From NCBI GenBank assembly GCA_030267565.1, contig BRXU01000002.1, positions 8,561,001 to 8,625,000 on the forward strand: a stretch of 64,000 nt of DNA, in the 5' to 3' direction. Below are positions 55,680-64,000 of this stretch, in pieces. Numbering within the stretch: position 1 is the stretch's first letter; each line of letters opens with the position of its first letter. A program made the translations under genes and the position numbers. The notes under the pieces were generated by a model. That model saw only the letters and a program-made list of their open reading frames with translations, was not told the DNA's origin and did not search any database. The stretch comes from Pleodorina starrii. Lineage: Eukaryota > Chlorophyta > Chlorophyceae > Chlamydomonadales > Volvocaceae.

Positions 55680-56559
55680 CGTGGTCAGCAATGGTCACCG
55701 CGGCGGCAGTGGCGGTGGCGATGGCAGGGCTGTTGGCACCTCGGCTGCCACCCAGGCCGCCACCTGGCACTGCCTCCGTTGCGCTTTCCAGTGGCTGCAG
55801 GACCGGTCTGCATCCAATTGACATGACCGACGGGTGATTCCAATGAATGACAGTCCCACACAAGCCATGCGTTATGGGTTATGGAAACAGCAGTTGCAAG
55901 CGAGGTGAAACCGGGGGTTGACAGGGTGCCGTCTGCCGTGTTGTCAAGTACTGCGCTTTAATAAAACCCAACCCATCCAGCTAATCCCTTATCCTAGATC
56001 CAGGATCCGGCAAGCTCTACGAGCCCGACACATCCACCTACCCTTGCGAGCCTGTGCCAATTGTGCCGGCAGGTGGCGGCACCTGCGTCCCCTGGGTTGC
56101 AGCCGCACCCCAGTCGGCGTCACGTGAAGGGCCGGCGAGTGCATTGGTAGTGGGGCTGCACATGCCAGCAAGCAAAAACAGGCAAAGAAAGGCAATTCAT
56201 TAGGTATGAGCTATGAGCCCCTGCAGGCCCCTGGTGCGTAGTCGACGGCGGCGGGGCCGCGACCGGGTTCATGCCCGTATTGGTGCCAGCTGGCCCTACG
56301 CTAGTCCGATGCATGGCGGCAGTTGGGCTGTCGACCACATGGCTGGGGAACCAACGTGAGGAGCGCAGGGATGGAGTAGTCCGCACCAATCACATGCACG
56401 AGTCCACGAGAGGATGGCGGGATTTACATGTGGATGTATGTAATCGCTCGGCACACGGTTGACGGTGCCGAGAGTTTATTCAGCGTTCCACTCACCTTGG
56501 CTGCTGGCGGCCTGTTGCTTGGCCGCCTAGCGCCGCCTGCTGGCTCGTGGCGGCAGGCA
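55680..56559 (-). pseudogene. Linker-type exons of a possible fourth A-linker-coil-B copy
   Basis: Three minus-strand segments resemble linker exons of the 35-kb gene. Segment 56559-56496 (ATSQQAALGGQATGRQQP, donor GTGAGT, phase 2 in and 2 out) is like exon 36130-36244 (STSQASGS to GREP). Segment 56289 to about 56215 (TNTGMNPVAAPPPSTTHQG) is like 37132-37272 ([16 protein letters not shown]). Segment 55794-55680 (PGGGLGGSRGANSPAIATAT) is like 38322-38440. The middle one has no donor in place and phases do not chain, so the copy is either broken or wrongly spliced here. No domain A, coil or B was found nearby. Confidence 0.42.
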
Positions 56560-57050
56560 CTGCGAGGGGGCAGGTTAAGCAGCCAGAAGGAGGGGAGAAG
56601 AAAGAATAATTAGAGAACTAAACAAAAATCGAAATGTACGAATTCCTAATAACACACTGATGTATTTGCGACTTTTTGTTGTCGCCCGACCAGCGCCCGA
56701 CCAAGCCAGCAGGCAGACTCACATACAGCAGCACGCACGAGCGCCCAGAAAACACGCCCGACAGGAGGAGACCCACATTCGCTCTGGCAGATACAAAGAA
56801 GGAAGCAAGGGCGTGTGTAGCTCCTGGATAAACTAAAGAAGTGGAGCGCAAGCTGGCATGCAAACTAGCATAATCATATATATCGATGAACGCCAACGAG
56901 ATGGCACCACGGCACCACGGTAGAAAAGCGAGGGGGTGCAAGAAAGGACGGCGGCGGGGCAGAAACATAGATAGATAGACGGACACAAAACAAAGTAGTG
57001 AGCAACTGGGAGTCAAGGGACGGCAAGGGTAAAAAACGGCGAAAAAACAG
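56560..57050. other. No gene recognised
   Basis: Mixed, moderately A-rich sequence with short frames only. Confidence 0.4.
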
Positions 57051-57089
57051 GGCTAGGTCTTCCACGGTGCATGCGTGGAAGACCTAGCC
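57051..57089. repeat. Perfect hairpin, 15-bp arms
   Basis: GGCTAGGTCTTCCAC (57051-57065) and its exact inverse (57075-57089) flank a 9-bp loop containing GCATGC. It marks the left edge of the dispersed repeat shared with 34680-34860 and may be its terminus. Confidence 0.88.
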
Positions 57090-57290
57090 GAGTGGTGGAC
57101 CATGAGGATTGGCACCCCACCGGACCAGTAGTCGAAACACATACAGGCCAATGACCAGTGTGAATTGGATCGGATCACTGGGCGATGCTCGCGCATGCGG
57201 AGTTGTATGTGAGGGTCATTGCAGCATGCAGGCGGGGTGGGGGGACAGCTTGGGGGCGGGCGGCAGGCATGGGTGTAGCATAGGGTGGAA
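57085..57290. repeat. Dispersed repeat, inverse copy of 34680-34860
   Basis: The reverse complement of this stretch matches 34680-34860 in several blocks. No coding capacity was seen, so a non-autonomous element is likely. Confidence 0.68.
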
Positions 57291-59136
57291 ATAGATGAGT
57301 GGGCAGAAGGGGGCTGTGGCGTATGGCAAATGCACTTGTTGACATTTCCGGAAATCTCCTAGACGTTACTCTCGCCCCGTCTTTCGAGGGATCATCCCGG
57401 GCCCGGATGTTGTCCCTCATCCACCACTAATCATCCACATCAAATGTTAGGAGGCAGTTCTGCGTCAAGTAAGGATCGAACCCACGATCGTGACTTGACA
57501 ATATTTGTGTAATTCCCCACCCAGCACGGGTTATAAGGATCCGTATCACGATAGTATTTAGGGTGAGATCTGGGGTTGGTGCAACTGTTGAATGGAACTT
57601 GCTTCCATACACCGCCGACATAGTAAGGCCCTTTATCAAATGCTGGCACGCAGATCTTCTACTCATACACCGATGAAAGGAAGTTCCAAGCCTAGCATAT
57701 GGCCGTCCCTCTGCAACTAACTGAAGGTTTTCTGAGTGCAACGCTAGAAAACCTAGGTTTTCTGTGAACTCAGAGGAGTTGTGCCCTCATAAGCAAGGGC
57801 GTTGGTACGGCACATGGTGCCAGTTCAGGTGTCCGCGAAGGCTTGGAGGAGTGATTTTCGGGTTTTGTAGCTACATAGGGTGGTTGCTGCGAGGCTGTGG
57901 GCAGTAAGGCCTTACTTAGCGATAGCTTTCGCGGTAGCCGGCCGCCCTCACCCGGCCTACCTACCGAATGAAGACGGCTTTCATTGCTTGCAGGTACCCT
58001 TTGTGTGTAACGAACGATGATTTCTCATGAAAACACAGACTTCGCGTAGATAGGTCAACTTGCCCGCTGATCGGCAGGGTCATGTCCCCGCCGACTTACA
58101 GGTCCGTCAAGGACCATACTGGTCAACACCAAACCACCTCATAAGTGTCTTTGATGTGACACGAAGGAATATTCCCCCAGCGTCGCTGCCAGTCACATGT
58201 CCTGGTGAAGATGTTCGTGATTCATCTATCAATTGATTCGCGAATGCCGACCGGAGACATTCCTTGGTTCAGCGAGGGCCATCTGACCAAGCTATTCGCT
58301 CTGGTGTGAGACGTTCGTCACATCGCTGACCACCATACACACCTGCTTCAACACCTACCTGCTTGTTCCGCCGTCGTCGACATCGCCCGCGTGGCCACGC
58401 ACGTTGCGGCCTGCTAACCCTTGCAACCTGCGAGGTTAGAACAGCAACATTAGCCGTCATTGCAAATATACGTAGGATTGCAAGTAAGACCTCAAGGGTC
58501 GATGCTCACATCGCTCGAAGCAAGATCTGGCAGTCCCGCGACCTTACCTACTGGCCCGCTCGCTGGTTGCTGTTGCCCTTTAACTCCTTATTCTGCAGGG
58601 AAAACCATTGTAGTAAGACCTTAAGTGCGGTATCTCGCAGCGTATGCGCGCGAAAGCTGAAAGGCAGCGGCCCTGCCTACCTTTGAAACTACTGGTTTAC
58701 GTACATGTATATATATATTATACATGTATGAACTGCGGTAGTATGGAAAAAATCACATCCACCAAGTTTTTGACGGCTGTGCGCTGGCAGGACGGATAAG
58801 CCTTCGGAGCTAACTACGTAACAAGTGGCCTTATAGTTTACGCACGCAAGCTTACAATTATGCATACAGCCTTCTGATATATCAGGAAAAAATGAGGGGA
58901 GACTCGACCCGTTTTTTCTCTTGCTTCGCATTACATCATGGTCGTGTAGGTGGCTGGCCGCGTCCGTGATCTCGTTTTCATATCGAACCCCGCGCTGTCC
59001 ATAAATGCACGCATGTGATCCGAAAAACATCCACAAAAAACATGATGCCAACAACATCAAAAACATGCTATACGTATGTCGCTATGATAAGGGAGCCGCC
59101 CCCAGCCACACGGTGCAGCCTGTGCTATTGCACGGT
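57291..59136. other. No gene recognised; palindromes
   Basis: An 18-bp perfect palindrome (AGAAAACCTAGGTTTTCT, 57746-57763) and a TACATGTATATA-type AT palindrome (about 58700-58727) are present. No protein-like frame stands out. Confidence 0.4.
57465..57520 (-). mobile_element. tRNA-like B-box relic
   Basis: On the minus strand GTGGGTTCGATCCTTAC can form a T-arm (five pairs, two of them G-T). The upstream half does not form a D-arm convincingly. It is listed because two similar relics lie at 31611-31685 and 54928-54990. Confidence 0.33.
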
Positions 59137-61650
59137 CTAGGGCGACATGGCGCGGCCTGCACCCATCCAAGCGTGGTCTAGCCCCACATGGTGCAGCTGC
59201 ACTGAAGCGCGGTCCAGCCCCTGCACGGTCTGGCCTGGTTGGAAAGGAAGGGGTGGGCCACCGGGATCGTCTTTCAACCATCCGGCAAAGCCACAGCATC
59301 CCACACACCGGAACGGACCCCCGGAGGGGGCAGCACATGCCACAGATAAAACCGCGCACCATCGGGCCACCCGATGCGAGACCCCCAACAATGCGTCCGG
59401 CTCCTCACACAAGGTGCGTGTGCGGGCAACAAAGCAGTCCCAAAAGAGATGCCGCCGGACCCCGCATTGCCCAGCCTGCGAAACCGGCGCACCGCACGGG
59501 CAACAGGCAACCCTCCCACGACCCGCCTGCCCACGCAACAACGGGAACCCCGTGATGCCATGCACCGCCAGCCGCCATAGCGCCTCCTTGTATGCGGTCG
59601 TTCTCCATCCAGCTGACGGGAACGAGGCCCAAGGGCGTCCAGCTGGTCCGAGACGGAAGGCCCGCTGCTGGCATCCCCGTAGCCCAGCACGCCCCGCAGG
59701 ACCAGCTGCCGCAGCTGCAAGGTGGGGGGGGGCAAGGCGGGGGGCCACGCCCGCGGGCCGACGACACGCCTCCGATAGAGCAACGCGCGCCGGCGCGAGC
59801 ACGTCCCAGCAGTGCACAGCGACTCCGAGGGTGGCGGGACCGCTCAGTCCAAAGAGGGCCGGGAGGGTGACCTCCAGTCACGCGCCTCGGGGGCCCAGGA
59901 GGGCCGGGTTGCTCCACAGCGGCGCCGAGTATGTAGCACCAGGGACCCGCAGTGGCGTCGGGGTCCGTGACGACGAAGAACCCGACACCCGAGGTGGGCT
60001 GCCGTGCTGAGCAGCCGGACCAACGCAGGGGCGACGGAGCCCCAAGGACACGGCCGCCCCTGGGGGCCAAGAGGCATAGGAGTTGGGCCGCCGGGGTGGC
60101 ACCACCGCAGCAAATGCAAGGCGACGTCAGCAGCCAAGGGCGGGTTGTCCGGGAGGGGGCCGGCCTCCCCGGCGCCGCAGCGCACCTCCGCCACCGCGTG
60201 CCGGGCACGGACATGGGCCACAAGCGGCATGAGGCCAAAGCCGCCGACGGCGGGGGGCAAGGCGAGGACACCCAAGCTAACCCCGACGAGGCGGGCGTTG
60301 GGTGCAGCCGCATACATGGCGGGAGTCATCCTCCGCTCCACCACCGCGGCGGTGAGGCCAATTAAGAAGGCGGTCATGGTCGGTGTGAGGGGGAAAGACC
60401 CTTGAAGTTCATGTGGTAGAGCGCTTTGCTGAGGGCGTAGGCCGACGCAGCTGCCGCCAGGCCGAAAGTGGTGAGGGGCAGCCACGCGACCAGAGCCAGC
60501 ACGGACTCCATCGCAGCAAGCCGTACCGGCACGGTCTGAGTCGTTGCGGAGGCCCACACCGAGCGTCTTGGCCTGGGCAACCGTGCGCAGCTGCGCCGCC
60601 GGGCCGATGAAGGCAGTCAGGTGCAAGGGGGACACCGCCAAGCCCAAACCGCCGCCTGGTGGGGCAGAAGGGGGCGCCGCCAGGCCCAGTTGCGCGGCGG
60701 GGCCGCCGAGCACGAGCAAGGTGGCCGCCGCAGTCCGCAAACCGCGAGCAGGGTGGCGGAGGGGCCGGGACGATCGAGGGGATGTCGCCGCCGGCGCCGG
60801 CGCCGCCGTTGCAGGGGCCAGGCACCGTAAAGCCGCAACGAGCGCAGCGGCGGCGCCAGCAGGCGGGGTAGCTGCGGGGGGCGGCGGCGGCAGGGGCGGG
60901 GACAGCGGCCGGAGCTGGCCCCGCGGCGGCGACGGCGGTGGCGGCGGCGGCGGGGCCTGGGAGTCTGCGGGGGGCGGCGACTGCCGCACCAACCATGCCG
61001 GTGGGGGCGGCCGGCAAGGCACGCGCCACACCTGCAGCGGGGCTCCCACCGTCCGGCTCAGGGTCAAACGGCAAGACTTCCACATTTGCTCAGGTTCAGG
61101 CGCTTTCCGGAATCCCGGCGGAAGGCCTCCGTGACCGTCAGGAACCGGGGCACATCCGAGGCCGCTGCCAGGAAGGGGGTGCAGTCGTCTGCATATAGGG
61201 AGGCGGGGAGGGAGTGGCAGCCGGCCTCGCGCCCACCGTGATACCGGCGCCCTGGGCCTGAGTGAGCTAGGAAAGCAATGCCTGGGCGTTGGCGAGGTAG
61301 AGAAACGGGCCCAGGGGGCAGCCCTGCCGGACGCCCGCTGTGATGGGCACCCGAGCAGAGCGGAAGCCGTTGACCAGAGTTGCAGCGTCGGTGTTGGCGT
61401 GTAGCAGCCGCACCCACAGCCGGAAGTCCTGGCCGACGCCCAGGGTCTCACGACAGGCGAAGAGGAACTCCCGGTCGACCGTGACGTACGCCTCAAAGAA
61501 GTCGACGAAGACCGCGAGGCCAGGGCGGTGCTGCGCCCGCAGCAGCTAAGGGAGCAGCTGCAGGAGCCACACGTTGTCCCCAATGCGGCGGGAGCGGAGA
61601 AAGGCAGTCTGTTCAGGGTCGATGGTGGCGCCGAAGACCGGGAGCAGCCG
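59137..61650 (-). mobile_element. LINE (non-LTR) retrotransposon remnant, reverse transcriptase to zinc-binding tail
   Basis: Reading down the minus strand, reverse transcriptase motifs appear in order. They are DPEQTAFLRSRRIGDNVWLL (about 61625-61555), AVFVDFFEAYVTVDREFLF with the catalytic Asp (about 61520-61465), GVRQGCPLGPFLY (about 61336-61295), and SLYADDCTPFLA with the YADD box at 61195-61184. Then come LNLSKCGSL, a post-RT region with LPPAVGGFGLMPLVAHVRAR (about 60260-60200), and a zinc-binding tail CPCGAPV, GVRRHLFWDCF (about 59510-59435). In-frame TAG codons near 61545 and 61290 and a frameshift before YADD show it is dead. The order and the C-terminal CCHC-like tail fit L1-clade LINEs of green algae. 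The 5' part is missing. Confidence 0.78.
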
Positions 61651-61904
61651 ACGCGCCAGCACACGTGCAAGGGTCCCGACCACAACAACAGCAGGAAGCC
61701 GTTGGGGTCGTCTGGGGCGGCGGTGGCGGTGGCGGTGGCCTGCAGCAACTCCTCAAACTAAAACCGGGGGTCGGTAAAGTCCCCTTTTGTGTACTGCTCT
61801 TCGTGGGCCTACCCCGAATTTCCCACGCCCCCCGTTTCGTACCCCATGTTTCGAACCTCCGCTGCCTGATGTCCCATCTCAACCTACGGCTGTATCCCAT
61901 TCCC

Positions 61905-62405
61905 AGGTGCTTCATGCACGGCTTCAACAACGCCATGGCGTCTGTGACGGCTCATTCCTTCGTGAAGGCCATCAGCATCACCAACGCCCAGCACATCGTC
62001 ACGTAGCACAGGCCGGGCGCGGTCCTCCGGTTGCAGCAGGTAGGAGGCGCTTGTGAAGAGCGGGCTTGTGGAGAGCAACAAGTCCATCCCTGACCATGTC
62101 CAACACCACGCGGTTCACCTCTGTGCAGCTATACCTGGAGTCGGTGGATGCCAACGGGGCCGCTTTGCGCAGCATGGCACATTACCACAAGTCCGTGTAC
62201 GACGACAACCAGGAGGTGCTGGTCACCATTGAGGACCCGTCCTTCTGGAAGGACCTCGGTGCCATGCTGCTCGTGCTGGTGCCTTTCGGCCAGGTCATCA
62301 TGGCTATCCAGTGGGAGTCCGCCACCCTCGCCTGTGTGCCACAGTACTGGGTAGGTGCAGACTGTACTGGGTGCATCTTGCTTGCAAGACGTTTGGCACA
62401 AGCGA
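61905..62405 (+). mobile_element. hAT-like transposase fragment
   Basis: The plus strand has CFMHGFNNAMASVTAHSFVK (61908 on), like the CxxHxLNL segment of hAT transposases. After a frame break come NTTRFTSVQLYLESV (TRWxS position) and EDPSFWKDLGAMLLVLVPFG (62230 on), like the FW..L..LL.P stretch before the catalytic C-terminal part. The frame stops shortly after VPQYWVG. No terminal repeats were identified. It abuts the LINE remnant, in opposite orientation. Confidence 0.55.
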
Positions 62406-62422
62406 GCTTCAAAAATCATTGA

Positions 62423-62905
62423 CCGGCTGGAAGTATCCACGCTGTTGCACTGCACTTGCGTTGATGGCGGATCGTATCTATCATAGCTGAATAGGTCATG
62501 GGACACCAGGCATCTCTGTGCGGTTGCCGTTTCCGTCGTTGGCAAAACGTGAACAGAGACAATCAATCACCCGAGTCGTTACATGCAGCGTCAAAAGTAA
62601 ATTGATGTCCGAGCTCGCTCTCCACCCTTTGAAACTCGTCAGGCAAGAACATGCGATCACAATGTAACAGATCGCAAACGGGAGCAACAGGTACATCTCT
62701 GTCTAGCGAGGCTTGGGGTTCGGCACCATCATCCACAAGTGCATCAGCTATCTAGCGGCCCAACACCCGTGCTCTATCTGCTCTCTAGCCCCAACAAGTT
62801 TGCCGGAGCTCTACTTCTTCATCTTGCTCTCAAGCTGCACGATCTGGGCCAGCTCCTTCTCAGCACATCCCTTGCGGTTCTTGAGGCAATCTGTCTTGTG
62901 GATGG
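62423..62905. other. No gene recognised between hAT and gag remnants
   Basis: Mixed sequence without protein-like frames. Confidence 0.4.
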
Positions 62906-64000
62906 TCAGTGGTTGGCCGGGCTCTCGGAGGTCTTCTGCTTCTTCCCGGTCGCCTTGTCATCCTGCTGAGGGCGGGAAAAGGATTTGGGTGGCGGGTGTT
63001 TGGAATTAACTAAGTTGTTAGCCTTGGGCGCGGTCTTCTGCACGCCCAATGCGGCCAACTGAGCCTTCTCTTTGGTCGCTTTCCATCGCATTTCCTGGCC
63101 CACAGTGTAGAGTGTGAACTTGTCCAGGTCCTGCACGGTCGGTGCGCCACCGACGACGAGGGAAAGGAGTCCTTTCCCTCGTGATCGGTGGTGCACCGAT
63201 CGTGCAGTGCTGCTGGCACTAAGCCTTTAATGTACCAGGCAGTTTGGTCACTCGCACTCATGTCTTTCACTTTGCGAGTGATTTCGTAAAGGTGCTGCGT
63301 GTATTGCGGAACCGTTTCGTCGGCTTTCATGTCGTGCTCGTGCACGTGCAGCCGGTCGTGTACGGCCATGCCGGTGTTGCACTGTGCGTCCCCGTATGCT
63401 AACAGGAATGTGATGTGCAGGGTCTCGCGAGTGAGCCGCTTAGTGCCCCACTTGTGCATCGTGAAAATGTCCGTAGCCCATTCATGTGCCTTGCCCGTAA
63501 CGTAGTAGACAAAGTGCTCGAGCTAGTGGGGCCATTTGCATCAAGTCGAAATATTGCATCAACAAGTCGAACCAGGACTTGGTGCAGGTGATGTGCAGGT
63601 CTTTTTTCCCGAAAACTTTGTGGGTTGTGGGGCACGCTTTGGGCTCACCTCAGCGGGCCGGGTGGCCTTGGCGGGTGTTGGCGTCGTGATGCCGCCTGGC
63701 ACGGCCACGCTGCCGCCTGCCTGAGCGGCCGCCGTTGCCATGTCCCACAGCTCGACGATTTCGGTGAGCTGGGGCTTCGGCTCCAAGTTCTTGTTGTGGG
63801 CCAGCTGCAGCGCTATGTCCTGCAGCTTGTCCGTGGTCTCGATGTCCACGAGGGAGGAGCTGATGATACCCTTAACGATGCCGTAGAGGCAGGACCTGCG
63901 CGGGTCCAGGGTCGACTCCACAGCTGCACCGCCCAAATGTTTGAGCAGCAGCTCGTAGACCTGATTGCTTCGGCTGTGAAGCTTCTGGACATCCTCGGCC
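62906..64000 (-). pseudogene. Ty3/gypsy-like retrotransposon gag remnant (continues past the right edge)
   Basis: Minus-strand frames give an N-terminal helical part (VQKLHSRSNQVYELLLKHLG at the window edge, then LVDIETTDKLQDIALQLAHN) and PQPTKFSGKK, the PxKFxG motif that opens many Ty3 gag capsid regions. After a frame change comes a capsid-like stretch (DETVPQYTQHLYEITRKVKD, then SDQTAWYIKGLVPAALHDR, matching the retrotransposon gag pattern Fi.GL.p). A further frame holds a Lys/Ala-rich tail (about 63030-62910). At least two frameshifts and an in-frame stop show decay. No zinc knuckle, protease or polymerase lies within the window. Confidence 0.62.

Noticed and set aside
55206..55863. Poly-Ile and poly-Tyr frames
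   Set aside because: They are translations of the AAT microsatellite.
56203..56289. Clean splice of the TNTGMNPV segment into neighbouring linker exons
   Set aside because: No GT donor at a compatible place and the entry phase does not match the exon at 56496.
59147..60365. Plus-strand frames of 287 and 137 codons
   Set aside because: They are antisense to the LINE remnant, whose protein motifs are on the minus strand.

Overview
The window looks like nuclear DNA of a chlorophycean green alga of the Chlamydomonas/volvocine type. It is GC-rich and its genes are broken into many short exons. Donors are typically GTGAGT, GTGGGT or GTGCGT, acceptors end in GCAG behind long C-rich tracts, and intron starts are G-rich. 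The clearest gene encodes a flagellar axoneme protein (DRC1), and another resembles the octotricopeptide-repeat (OPR) proteins expanded in these algae. All gene models here are hand-spliced from reading frame, intron phase and splice signals; nothing was searched or aligned by computer.

Left part (1-14.6 kb): a ubiquitin-like gene (minus strand, running off the left edge) lies head to head with DRC1 (plus strand, about 15 exons, ending at 8224). A convergent OPR-like gene follows (minus strand, 13255 to 9642). These are the ordinary single-copy genes of the window.

Middle part (14.6-35 kb): duplicated blocks X and Y, which recur at 44-49 kb, come first. Then comes an 11.5-kb satellite made of an 18-bp monomer. 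Its right two thirds form a higher-order repeat of 1600 bp (89 monomers). A LINE 3' fragment and a tRNA-like SINE relic sit at its right edge. A 21-bp minisatellite with a head-to-head hairpin follows.

Right-middle part (35-57 kb): two spliced paralogous genes of an unrecognised family point toward each other (35.1-41.0 kb plus; 53.0-49.3 kb minus). Both have an N-terminal helical domain (A), an Ala/Gly/Pro linker built from many short exons, a coiled coil, and a C-terminal helical domain (B). The intron before the coil has the same phase in both. In the plus-strand copy the linker exons were multiplied by an in-phase tandem duplication. A third partial copy lies at 16.2-16.8 kb and linker-like exons of a fourth at 55.7-56.6 kb. 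Between the two main paralogs lies a broken tyrosine-recombinase element with a PHD-like zinc finger.

Right end (57-64 kb): decayed mobile elements, namely a LINE reverse transcriptase (minus), a hAT-like transposase fragment (plus) and a Ty3/gypsy-like gag (minus, leaving the window).

The most interesting items are the A-linker-coil-B gene family with its exon amplification, the higher-order satellite, and the X/Y blocks whose order is permuted between the two loci.
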